NCBI RefSeq assembly: GCF_000013725.1 | Contig: NC_007955.1 | Span: 1,891,579-1,955,578, forward strand | Origin: Methanococcoides burtonii DSM 6242 | Lineage (GTDB): Archaea > Halobacteriota > Methanosarcinia > Methanosarcinales > Methanosarcinaceae | Direction of reading: 5' to 3' | DNA length: 64,000 nucleotides | Shown: piece by piece, positions 1 to 7,591 of the stretch | Position numbering within the stretch: the stretch's first letter is position 1 | Layout of the letters: every line of letters starts with the position of its first letter | Notes under the pieces: generated by a model | The model's input: only the letters and a program-made list of their open reading frames with translations | What the model was told of the DNA's origin: nothing | Databases searched by the model: none | Position numbers and translations under genes: made by a program

Positions 1-504
1 GTCTCTGACTCGGGTTCGGTAGCCCGTAAGCCTGTATGGGGTCTTGCAGAAGGTGAGATCGAAGATGTTGTGCAGCGATACGCCAAAGGTCCGGTGGATG
101 TTGAGATGTTGTCAGATACAAGCGCTGTTGTAAAGGTCCTTGGTAGTGAGATATCTAAGGTGATAGGCAAAAGTGGTGTGACCATCGATGAGATCGAGAA
201 GATAGTCGGAGTTCATATCGATGTGCGTGAACTTGATGAGAAATCTCTAAATAGAGACAATAAGGACCGTTCTCCCGAATTGTCCTACAGGCCTACCATC
301 GAACACACAAAGAAGCACGTTATACTGAACGTCCCGGAAATAGCTTCGCAGGATGTCGAGATATATGCAGGAGATGACTATCTTTTCACTGCAACAGTTG
401 GGCGACATGGAGATGTCAAGGTCCGTAGCAATTCTGCTCTTGCAGGGGATATTATGGATGCAGTGGATGATGGGAACTCGATAATTATCAAAGTAATACA
501 ATAA
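1..504 (+). CDS. C-terminal part of archaeal PIN-domain/KH ATPase (partial)
   Basis: The reading frame is open from base 1 and runs to a TAA at 502-504, so the gene starts outside the window. The GTG at 70 is only an internal codon. About 167 residues are visible. Residues 24-75 resemble the KH-type tail of archaeal PINc-PilT/VapB-type ATPases, with the VIGKSG loop that marks a KH GxxG motif. The rest (about residues 95-167) is a beta-rich C-terminal extension. In the family the upstream part carries a PIN nuclease domain and a PilT-like ATPase; neither is visible here. Role in RNA binding or processing is inferred from family only. Confidence 0.75.
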   Translation, partial: VSDSGSVARKPVWGLAEGEIEDVVQRYAKGPVDVEMLSDTSAVVKVLGSEISKVIGKSGVTIDEIEKIVGVHIDVRELDEKSLNRDNKDRSPELSYRPTIEHTKKHVILNVPEIASQDVEIYAGDDYLFTATVGRHGDVKVRSNSALAGDIMDAVDDGNSIIIKVIQ

Positions 505-510
505 AAAAAT

Positions 511-531
511 ATGAGGGGACTATCCCCTCAT
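511..531. terminator. hairpin between convergent genes
   Basis: A perfect 9-bp inverted repeat (ATGAGGGGA, loop CTA, TCCCCTCAT) lies directly after the stop of the KH ATPase, preceded by an A run and followed by T-rich sequence. It sits between two convergent genes and could end transcription from either side. Confidence 0.6.
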
Positions 532-549
532 TTTCCTCATTCTTTGATA

Positions 550-846
550 TTAGGCTTTGATTATCTTTCCAAGGCCAAAGCTTATTGCCAGAATGCCTAT
601 TGTGCCCAGGCATATTGCGACTATCTCTCCAAGCTTGCCCTTACCTTCGATCGCGTAATCCGGCATTGGTGAATCAATGGTAGCTTCAGTTTCTTCCAGT
701 TCTGCAAATCTTTCTTCTCCGATCACCTTTTCAGCTGCACTTTCCAATCCATCAGGATCGGATGATGCAAGGAATGGTGCGAGTATTGATATCAGGATAG
801 CGAGAGCAAGTACGATGTACAGTAGTTTCATGTTAGGATTGCTCAC
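550..846 (-). CDS. nikN: PDGLE-domain subunit of nickel/cobalt ECF importer (NikN-like)
   Basis: A 98-residue membrane protein with an N-terminal membrane segment (residues 8-27), the DPDGLE motif at about residues 30-35 that names this subunit family, a charged external loop, and a second membrane segment near the C terminus (about 73-95). It overlaps the nikM stop by 4 bases (ATGA), so the two are probably translationally coupled. In NikMN/CbiMN-type energy-coupling-factor transporters this small subunit works with the M subunit in metal capture. Nickel rather than cobalt is suggested by the NikR-type operator upstream of nikM. Confidence 0.8.
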   Translation of the reverse strand: MSNPNMKLLYIVLALAILISILAPFLASSDPDGLESAAEKVIGEERFAELEETEATIDSPMPDYAIEGKGKLGEIVAICLGTIGILAISFGLGKIIKA

Positions 847-1499
847 AATGTTGCCTCCTTTGAACTTTCCACTGCCTTATCATCTACAAGGTCGGGACGT
901 GCTTTTGCAATTGCACCAATGGCGATGGCAGTGATAAGACCTTCTCCGATTATCCCTATCACAAAGTGAAATGTTCCCATTGCAACTATTCCCGGAACAA
1001 GTGGGAATGTACCGGCGATGCTCATCTCTATGGCTGTTGCAATAGATGATATGAACAGACCAAGCCATGCGCCGATAAATGCCGATATCTTTATGTCAAT
1101 GTTCCTTTTCCGGAGTGCGACAAACCCATAGTAGCCAATAAATCCTGAAATAACTCCCATGTTGAGTATGTTCGCACCCATTACGGTGATTCCACCATCT
1201 GCAAATACAATTCCTTGTACTAGTAATACGAGTGTAAGAACAAGCACTCCTGCAAACGGACTGCCCAATATTATTGCTACAAGAGCTGCACCGACCATGT
1301 GGCCGCTGGTTCCCATTCCAATTGGGATGTTGAGTGCCTGAATGGCAAATATCCCTGCAGACAATGCTGCAAGGATTGGTATTTTCATGTCATCCATATC
1401 CCTTCTTGCCCATCTGAGGGACATGAAGATGAATGGGATTGCTATTGCCCAGTAAACAAGTGCTTGTGATAGTGGCATAAATGAATCCGGTATGTGCAT
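843..1499 (-). CDS. nikM: substrate-binding membrane subunit of nickel/cobalt ECF importer (NikM/CbiM)
   Basis: Start chosen at ATG 1499 because the family's N terminus is MHI, the metal-ligand histidine following the initiator: this start gives MHIPDSFMPLSQ, with an AAGGAGA ribosome-binding site just upstream. A longer in-frame extension to 1655 would run through the operator and TATA box and is rejected. The 218-residue protein has about six membrane segments and the family signature around GMGTSGHMVGAAL. It selects Ni2+ or Co2+ for the ECF transporter whose ATPase and T subunits are encoded divergently (nikO, nikQ). Transcription starts from a promoter near 1591-1600 covered by a NikR-like operator. 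Confidence 0.88.
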   Translation of the reverse strand: MHIPDSFMPLSQALVYWAIAIPFIFMSLRWARRDMDDMKIPILAALSAGIFAIQALNIPIGMGTSGHMVGAALVAIILGSPFAGVLVLTLVLLVQGIVFADGGITVMGANILNMGVISGFIGYYGFVALRKRNIDIKISAFIGAWLGLFISSIATAIEMSIAGTFPLVPGIVAMGTFHFVIGIIGEGLITAIAIGAIAKARPDLVDDKAVESSKEATL

Positions 1500-1542
1500 T
1501 TTATCTTTCTCCTTATGGATCTTGGAAATTACGTACACGGAG

Positions 1543-1570
1543 GTGTTACGCAATTGTATTAAAGTAACAC
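1543..1570 (-). promoter_or_regulatory. NikR-type operator upstream of nikM
   Basis: A perfect inverted repeat GTGTTAC-N14-GTAACAC. From memory this matches a NikR operator class described by comparative genomics of nickel regulons. It lies just downstream of the nikM TATA box, over the expected transcription start, which fits repression by Ni-loaded NikR. The N14 spacer and 7-bp arms are read directly from the sequence; the NikR assignment is inference. Confidence 0.65.
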
Positions 1571-1590
1571 TCGCGAAATTAGTTGTAACA

Positions 1591-1600
1591 TATATAAATT
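1591..1600 (-). promoter_or_regulatory. TATA box of nikMN
   Basis: On the minus strand this reads AATTTATATA, an archaeal TATA element. A start about 25-30 bases downstream would fall near 1565, inside the inverted repeat at 1543-1570. Confidence 0.5.
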
Positions 1601-1785
1601 TAATGGTAATACAAAAGATACCTTTCTGATTACTTGCGAACATTTGAAACGACATTCAAAGCAACTCTTTTCAAATTTGTAAGGGGGAATGTTACGTTTG
1701 TGGCATAATTTATTAATAATAATATCTCTTTTTCCTGTCATCTGACTGCTGCCTCTAGTAAAAAAAGCAGCAGGTGAAGGTAATC

Positions 1786-2640
1786 ATGGCTTCTGAAAAC
1801 CCTATTATAGAACTGAATAACCTTTCTTTCAAATATTCTCATAGTGATGTAAAGGCACTTGACGGGATCGATCTAAGCATATATCCCGGTGAGAAAATTG
1901 CTATTCTTGGGGCCAATGGCGCAGGGAAATCTACTCTTTTCAAGCATTTGAACGGCATACTTTCTCCCTCTTCAGGCAATGTGCTAATCAAAGGGGATAC
2001 AATTTCCAAAAAAACGATATATAAAGCAAGGAAAACAGTTGGGATCGTCTTCCAGAATCCCGATGATCAGATATTTTCTCCAACAGTGGAGGAAGATGTG
2101 GCATTTGGTCCTATCAATATGGGACTTTCTGAAGAAGAGGTCGAAGAAAGGATCAGGTCATCCCTTGAACTGGTCAATCTGTCTGGATTTGAGAAGCGAG
2201 CTCCGCATCATTTGAGCGGCGGTCAGAAGAAACTGGTTGCAATTGCAGGCGTTCTTGCAATGCAGCCTGAAGTGGTTGTATTAGATGAACCAACGGCAGG
2301 ACTTGATCCTTTAAACGCAGCCAAGGTTATGAATATCATTGAAAAAATGAACCTTGAACTTGGTATGACAGTTGTGCTTTCAACACACGATGTCGATATT
2401 ATTCCGGCATTCGCTGACCGGATATGCATAATTGACCATGGTAAAATTCAGGCAACAGGCAGTCCTAAGGAAATTTTCAGAGACCATGCACTTATTCAGA
2501 AAGCTCATTTGCGTATGCCAAGAATAGCAGAGGTCTTTGAACTTTTACAGGAAGAGGGCATCGATGTCCAGATACAGATAACTCCTGTAGATGCAAAAGA
2601 CGAGATCGTTCGCGTGATGGATATGCACGCTTCGGAGTAA
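1786..2640 (+). CDS. nikO: ATPase of nickel/cobalt ECF importer (NikO/CbiO)
   Basis: Start ATG 1786 is preferred over GTG 1774 because AGGTGA lies 8 bases before the ATG. The 284-residue ABC ATPase shows Walker A GANGAGKST, Q-loop FQNPDDQIF, signature LSGGQKK, Walker B VVVLDEPTAGLD and an H-loop (STHDVD). It energises uptake through the T subunit NikQ, whose gene follows after 5 bases. The metal-binding subunits NikM and NikN are transcribed divergently, so the importer is split over two facing-away transcripts. The ATPase alone cannot distinguish nickel from cobalt. Confidence 0.9.
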   Translation: MASENPIIELNNLSFKYSHSDVKALDGIDLSIYPGEKIAILGANGAGKSTLFKHLNGILSPSSGNVLIKGDTISKKTIYKARKTVGIVFQNPDDQIFSPTVEEDVAFGPINMGLSEEEVEERIRSSLELVNLSGFEKRAPHHLSGGQKKLVAIAGVLAMQPEVVVLDEPTAGLDPLNAAKVMNIIEKMNLELGMTVVLSTHDVDIIPAFADRICIIDHGKIQATGSPKEIFRDHALIQKAHLRMPRIAEVFELLQEEGIDVQIQITPVDAKDEIVRVMDMHASE

Positions 2641-2645
2641 GATAC

Positions 2646-3458
2646 ATGGGTATTGGCCTGACAGAGATCGAAAGAGAATCTTACAAGGACAGTCCAATTC
2701 ACAGGCTGGATGGGCGAATTAAGATTCTAGCTCTGCTTAGTATCGTATTCTATGTGGCGGCTCTTCCGCGATTGGATGATTCCAACATGATCAAACTTCT
2801 TGTACTCGAGTCCTATCTTTTTGTTTTAATCATTATCGCTCGACTCAATCTTTTCTATGTTCTTGTAAGGTTAGTGGCAGTTCTGCCTTTCGGGCTCGGG
2901 CTGGCAGTATTTCAGCCTTTTATAAGACAGCCCTTCATTGAAACGTTTACTGTCTATCCTGTGTCACTTCCGTTAGGATTGACCATCACTTATGAAGGGC
3001 TTGATTTTGGAATGACGCTGATGGCAAGGTTCCTTGTCTGTGTGACCTCTATTATTGTTCTTTCATCTACCATGAAAATGAACGATTTTGTAGTGTCTGC
3101 AAGAAGACTTGGTGTTCCAAAGGAATTCGTCCTGCTTTTGACCATGATGGTGAGATATCTTTTTGTGTTCTGGAGTGTTCTCAAAAGGATACGTGTGGCA
3201 CAACAATCCCGCCTTTTTGATATCTGGAACAAGAATGTTCCGAGGAAATGGATACTCGAACAGGTAGGCAATACAATAAGTTCATTGTTCGTACAATCAT
3301 ATGAGCAGGGTGAAAGGACTTACATAAGTATGCTTTGCAGGGGCTATAGCAATGACAATAGCAACCTTTTCATTCGCAGGACAAGGGTGCAGGCAAAGGA
3401 TGCAATGTTTGGGATCATCACCATTGGATTGATATTATCGGTCCAGTTCCTTCTGTGA
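2646..3458 (+). CDS. nikQ: transmembrane (T) subunit of nickel/cobalt ECF importer (NikQ/CbiQ)
   Basis: A 270-residue integral membrane protein with about five to six hydrophobic segments. Two conserved coupling motifs of ECF T components are visible: the ARRLGVPKEF region at about 151-160 and the MLCRGY segment at about 229-234, which contact the ATPase. It follows nikO by 5 bases and is surely cotranscribed. The C-terminal segment (about 250-270) is a final membrane helix. Confidence 0.88.
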   Translation: MGIGLTEIERESYKDSPIHRLDGRIKILALLSIVFYVAALPRLDDSNMIKLLVLESYLFVLIIIARLNLFYVLVRLVAVLPFGLGLAVFQPFIRQPFIETFTVYPVSLPLGLTITYEGLDFGMTLMARFLVCVTSIIVLSSTMKMNDFVVSARRLGVPKEFVLLLTMMVRYLFVFWSVLKRIRVAQQSRLFDIWNKNVPRKWILEQVGNTISSLFVQSYEQGERTYISMLCRGYSNDNSNLFIRRTRVQAKDAMFGIITIGLILSVQFLL

Positions 3459-3541
3459 GTCCGAAAAGTGACTGTTATTTTTTTTAAACCATATACTAAT
3501 ATACATTCGTTTACATTTCTTCTACTTAAGGAGAGTTTTTT

Positions 3542-4837
3542 GTGAAAGTATCGATTATTGGTTCAGGTTACGTTGGTTCAGTGTCAGCTGCATGTTTTGC
3601 AGAGCTTGGTCACGAAGTGATATGTATCGACATTGATGAAATGAAAGTGCGGATGATCAATGATGGCATTCCTCCAATTTGGGAAGAAGGACTTGAAGGA
3701 CTGATGCAAAAGCATGCTGAGAAGAATCTTATTGCAACTTCCGATTACGACTATGCAATACAGAACTCGGATATATCCTTTATTTGTGTGGGCACACCTT
3801 CGAACGAACACGGGAACATCGATCTTTCTATTGTTGGCAATGCTTGCAAAAGTCTTGGAATGGCCATGGCAAAAAAAGACGGTTTCCATATCGTGGTTGT
3901 CAAGAGCACAGTGGTTCCCGGGACCACAGAGGATGTTGTGTTGCATCTTCTTGAGGAGCATTCCTGTAAGACTGCCGGGAAGGATTTTGGCTTGGCAATG
4001 AATCCTGAGTTTTTGAGGGAAGGTAAGGCAGTCTATGATTTCATGAACCCTGATAAGATCGTTGTAGGGGGTATCGATGGGCGTACGATTGCTCTTGTTT
4101 CGGAGCTTTATCGTGATCTGGAATGTGAGGTCACAAGTACGAACCCCCGGACCGCTGAGATGATAAAATATGTGAACAATTCTTTCCTTGCTACCAAGAT
4201 CTCATTTTCCAATGAAGTGGGCAATATCTGCAAAAGACTTGGCATTGATACCTATGAGGTCATGAAAGCAGTGGGTAAGGATTTCCGTATATCGGAACAT
4301 TTCCTGAATTCCGGTGCAGGCTTTGGCGGCTCATGTTTCCCTAAAGATGTACGTGCTCTGATAGGAAAAGCAAAGGAACTTGATTATTATCCTGCTCTTC
4401 TTGAATCTGTAGTTGAAGTAAATGATCTGCAGCCCATCCAGATGTTTGAACTTCTCGAGGAGAATGTGGGGGACGTGAAGGGCAAACGTATTGCTGTACT
4501 CGGACTGGCTTTTAAGAACGATACCGATGATATCCGTGAATCCCGCTCAATTCCGGTTATACGCAAACTTCTTGAGAAAGGTGCTTTAGTGACCGCTTAT
4601 GATCCAATGGCATCGGAGCACATGAAAGCTGTCTTTGAGGATATTACATATTGTGAGAGTTCTGAAGATGCCCTTAATGGAGCGGATGCCTGCCTTATCA
4701 TGACGGAATGGACCGAGTTCAGAAAGCTCGATAGTGAGTTCAGTGGCATGAAGAGCAAGGTTGTCATTGATGGCAGAAAGATGATCGATCCTGATAATCT
4801 GGAACAGGATATAGTTTACGAAGGCCTTTGCTGGTGA
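3542..4837 (+). CDS. UDP-glucose/UDP-sugar 6-dehydrogenase
   Basis: GTG start 3542 with an AAGGAGAG ribosome-binding site at about 3528-3535. The 431-residue protein has the N-terminal Rossmann motif GSGYVGSVSAACFAELGH, the central dimerisation domain, and the catalytic cysteine motif GAGFGGSCFPKD (about residues 257-268), typical of NAD-dependent UDP-glucose, UDP-GlcNAc or GDP-mannose dehydrogenases. Products are UDP-uronic acids used for N-glycans or surface polysaccharide. The exact sugar cannot be decided by reading. The gene is apparently monocistronic, between nikQ and an accessory stretch. Confidence 0.85.
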   Translation: MKVSIIGSGYVGSVSAACFAELGHEVICIDIDEMKVRMINDGIPPIWEEGLEGLMQKHAEKNLIATSDYDYAIQNSDISFICVGTPSNEHGNIDLSIVGNACKSLGMAMAKKDGFHIVVVKSTVVPGTTEDVVLHLLEEHSCKTAGKDFGLAMNPEFLREGKAVYDFMNPDKIVVGGIDGRTIALVSELYRDLECEVTSTNPRTAEMIKYVNNSFLATKISFSNEVGNICKRLGIDTYEVMKAVGKDFRISEHFLNSGAGFGGSCFPKDVRALIGKAKELDYYPALLESVVEVNDLQPIQMFELLEENVGDVKGKRIAVLGLAFKNDTDDIRESRSIPVIRKLLEKGALVTAYDPMASEHMKAVFEDITYCESSEDALNGADACLIMTEWTEFRKLDSEFSGMKSKVVIDGRKMIDPDNLEQDIVYEGLCW

Positions 4838-4987
4838 TATTGATGAGTGGGGGCTATTTCCACATCCTTTTCTTTTTACGTCCTCATGGTTGATTGTGGT
4901 GCTGTATATGGCTTCATTTTGCCTATAGACCACACAATTTGATTAAATCAACAGCAAAGGAGGTATAATCAATCCTCTTCTATGCGA

Positions 4988-5410
4988 TTAGAGGGCTAAT
5001 ATCAGGGCGCATCCTATTCCATACACTATCACTGATTTTGGATCAAGATATTTCCAATTGGGTACCGTATTGTTTACTGCGATCATTCCTATAATTAAAG
5101 CTGCACCTATCAAATCGAACATGCTGAAATTGAGCTGTGTTACAATTTCTGCCCAAAAGGATTGTACTGATAATGTGGCCCATCCTGTTATGACCATAGC
5201 GCCCAGAAAAATAACAAGAGCCTCGAACTTGTTTCGGAACTGTCCATTGAAGATGAATACAGTATCAATTACCTTATACACTGTTCCTCCGATCAACGCC
5301 ATAGTCGAGCCGGTTAGCATTAGGGTTAATTCATTGTTGATTATTTCGAACATATTTGATATTGTAAGGATTGTATTTAGTCCTTTCAATGTGTCAATAT
5401 CGATATCCAT
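4988..5410 (-). CDS. small multi-pass membrane protein, unknown
   Basis: A 140-residue protein with three to four hydrophobic segments (about 33-52, 64-82, 97-112, 125-140) and no motif I recognise. Its start overlaps the end of the upstream gene (5394-5750) by 17 bases, so the two are an operon with probable translational coupling. A short inverted repeat CCTCT/AGAGG at 4974-4994 lies at the stop and may assist termination. The pair sits between core genes and an IS1-like element, so it may be acquired. Confidence 0.55.
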   Translation of the reverse strand: MDIDIDTLKGLNTILTISNMFEIINNELTLMLTGSTMALIGGTVYKVIDTVFIFNGQFRNKFEALVIFLGAMVITGWATLSVQSFWAEIVTQLNFSMFDLIGAALIIGMIAVNNTVPNWKYLDPKSVIVYGIGCALILAL

Positions 5411-5750
5411 AATTTGGGTATTCGTTCACTTTTCTTACTTTATAAAATCCATATGCTACAAACAACGAGAACAATGATATTAATACTGTGATCCAATCCC
5501 ATGTGATTCCTGGAGAGATTACATTTATTGAAATGAATGGAACTGGATTCGCAGCATTTATTGCGATTTCCATACCTTCCGTAATTCCAGATTGTAGCAC
5601 TTTGAAATTTTGTGAGATATCACTAGTATAAACGCTAGGTAAAAGATACTTACTTCTGTATGCCAGAATTGTTAAGAATGCTTTCATTCCCATGAATATT
5701 GCAAATGTGAATGTTGTATCTGAGTAGAACACCTTCAATACTTTTAACAT
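5394..5750 (-). CDS. small membrane protein, unknown, first gene of a two-gene operon
   Basis: A 118-residue protein with a hydrophobic N-terminal stretch (about 12-30) and a C-terminal membrane helix (about 84-102) followed by a basic, tyrosine-rich tail. No ribosome-binding site precedes the ATG, but a TATATA element lies at about 5771-5779 on the minus strand, consistent with a nearly leaderless transcript. No family is recognised. It overlaps the next gene by 17 bases. Confidence 0.5.
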   Translation of the reverse strand: MLKVLKVFYSDTTFTFAIFMGMKAFLTILAYRSKYLLPSVYTSDISQNFKVLQSGITEGMEIAINAANPVPFISINVISPGITWDWITVLISLFSLFVAYGFYKVRKVNEYPNYGYRY

Positions 5751-5812
5751 AAATCGTGAATGAAATTCAATGTATATATCTTTTCACTGTTTTTCAGAGT
5801 GAATAGTATATC

Positions 5813-6001
5813 ATGTGGCTACGAGGGGACAGTCTGGATCAACGTGCTTGGCAGATCTATAACCACATAGATATTGAAACAGTTCGAGAAGAGTATGGGG
5901 GATGTGTTATGCAAACAGAATGCACTGGAATTAGTCCGAGATATGCAGCAGACCGGGAAGCAAATAAAAAACGTTTATACAACAAGCTAAGGAATTCATA
6001 A
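5813..6001 (+). CDS. possible small protein of 62 residues, unknown
   Basis: An ATG-started frame rich in Arg/Glu/Tyr and without a membrane segment. A symmetric TATATA element at about 5771-5779 could serve this gene and the minus-strand membrane pair. An inverted repeat (TTCACT / AGTGAA) lies between TATA and start. No homologue is recognised; it could be a chance ORF or a remnant beside the IS element. Confidence 0.3.
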   Translation: MWLRGDSLDQRAWQIYNHIDIETVREEYGGCVMQTECTGISPRYAADREANKKRLYNKLRNS

Positions 6002-6111
6002 CCATACCATTGCCCTTTAACCAAACTTTTATTAAACATATTAATCCGCTTTTCTCTCTGAATTTTGGTATTGGTATTTAAGTAGAGTTTATATGTTATC
6101 AGGACCTATAT

Positions 6112-6799
6112 TTGTGCATGAACTGTCCCAGGTGCAAGAGCTCCAATCATAAAAAGAACGGTAAAATCGATGGACGTCAACGCTACAAATGCCATGATTG
6201 TGAGTATAACTATTCAGTGGAGCTAAAATCAACTGCTAGCCCCATGTCTGTTAAACGGCAGGCTTTACAGCTCTATCTCGAAGGATTAGGATTTCGCTCA
6301 ATTGGACGTTTATTAGGAGTTAGCCACGTTTCTGTCCAAAAATGGATAAAGAAGTTTGGTCGTGAATTAGAGGATATAAAGAGCGAAAATGAAATATCGA
6401 TCGTTGAATTAGATGAAATGCACACTTACATCGGGAACAAAAAAATATTGTTGGATCTGGATTGCTGTTGATAGAGATGGAAAAAGGTTCATCGACTGCT
6501 CTTTTGGTAGCAGGGGGAAGGAAACAGGACTAAAGCTCTGGAAAAAGTTAAAGGGGAAGGAGATTGGAGAAGTGATGACTGATCACTGGAGGGCATATGC
6601 AGAGTTTCTTCCAGAGAAAATTCATACTCAATCCAAAGCTGAAACATATACTGTTGAAGGATATAACAGCATAATTAGGCACTTTCTGGCAAGATTGAGA
6701 AGAAAGTCAAAGTGTTATACTAAGAGTCTTGAAATGCTGAAGTACTCTGTTCTTCTTTTGATGAAGTACAGAAATAAAGAATTAGCTATGTTTAATTAA
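6112..6799 (+). mobile_element. IS1-family-like insertion element (coding part)
   Basis: The transposase reading frames define the element. I could not find convincing terminal inverted repeats or a target duplication in 6002-6111 or 6800-6925, so the true ends are undefined. The flanks are A/T-rich and non-coding up to hisH. Confidence 0.7.
6112..6799 (+). pseudogene. IS1-like transposase in two frames (InsA-like zinc finger/HTH, then catalytic part)
   Basis: Frame 1 (6112-6471) encodes a CPRC...CHDC zinc finger and an HTH segment (about residues 62-84), then the ELDEMHTYIG motif with the first catalytic Asp. The rest (VMTDHWRAY, then VEGYNSIIRHFLARLRRKSK with the catalytic Glu) continues in another frame ending at 6799. 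The two frames join exactly if one A is removed from the run of seven A near 6439-6445, giving GNKKYCWIW. This is either a homopolymer insertion that inactivates the gene or a site of +1 / transcriptional slippage. Classical IS1 uses -1 slippage, which would not join these frames. Confidence 0.75.
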
Positions 6800-6968
6800 C
6801 AATGCCCTATTTTTCATACATTACCTTAGCTATTATTGTACTACCTAGCTTTTTGGATGAAAGTTAAAAATAAATATAAGGCTCACTATATTTCATAATA
6901 ATGCAAATAATTTTTGATAGAATCCATTGATTCGTTACATTGATGTACCAAAACTGTATGTACTCCCC

Positions 6969-7577
6969 ATGAAAAAAATAGTGATAATTGATTATGGGCT
7001 TGGTAATCTTCGCAGTGTTCAGAAAGGACTGGAGCATGCAGGTGCAGAAGTCCTCATCTCAAAGGACCCTGCAGACATTGGAAATGCCGATGGTATCATT
7101 CTTCCAGGTGTGGGTGCATTTTCCGATGCAATGAAGAACATCGTGCCTTTTTTGGATCCCATAACTGATTATGTGGCATCAGGCAAGCCACTTCTCGGTA
7201 TATGTCTGGGAATGCAAATGCTTATGACCAGGTCTGAAGAAGGTGGTCTTACAGAAGGACTTGACCTTGTTCCAGGAAATGTTGTGAGGTTTCCAAGATC
7301 TGAGTTGAAGGTCCCTCAAATGGGCTGGAACTCTTTAAAGATCGAACATGACCATCCCTTCTATGAGGGTGTGTCTGATGGGGCTTTTGTATATTTTGTA
7401 CATTCCTATTATGTTGATACCGATTCATCCCACATGCTTGCATCATGTGATTACGGCATAGACTTTGCTGCATCGGTAGTAAATTCGGCAGGCAATGTTA
7501 TAGGCACTCAGTTCCATCCTGAAAAAAGTGGCGATATTGGTTTGAAAATGCTCACAAACTTTGTAGACATGTGCTGA
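6969..7577 (+). CDS. hisH: imidazole glycerol phosphate synthase, glutaminase subunit
   Basis: Start ATG 6969 gives MKKIVIIDYGLGNLRSVQ, the standard HisH N terminus; the longer in-frame start at 6927 adds 14 non-conserved residues. The 202-residue class I glutamine amidotransferase has the nucleophile motif LLGICLGMQ and the catalytic His/Glu in GTQFHPEKSG. It feeds ammonia to HisF for histidine and AICAR formation. Its partner hisF starts at 63643, far away in this window, so the two are not in one operon. No clear Shine-Dalgarno site precedes the start. Confidence 0.93.
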   Translation: MKKIVIIDYGLGNLRSVQKGLEHAGAEVLISKDPADIGNADGIILPGVGAFSDAMKNIVPFLDPITDYVASGKPLLGICLGMQMLMTRSEEGGLTEGLDLVPGNVVRFPRSELKVPQMGWNSLKIEHDHPFYEGVSDGAFVYFVHSYYVDTDSSHMLASCDYGIDFAASVVNSAGNVIGTQFHPEKSGDIGLKMLTNFVDMC

Positions 7578-7591
7578 TAAGGAGCGATTGT

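Noticed and set aside
1500-1655. N-terminal extension of NikM
   Set aside because: The frame is open but would translate through the operator and TATA box; MHI at 1499 with a good ribosome-binding site is the family start.
2223-2429. Minus-strand frame within nikO
   Set aside because: Shadow of the Walker B region of the ATPase; no ribosome-binding site or family resemblance.
6002-6800. Terminal inverted repeats of the IS1-like element from the shared ATTGCCCT / AATGCCCT strings
   Set aside because: They are in direct, not inverted, orientation, so they do not define IS ends.
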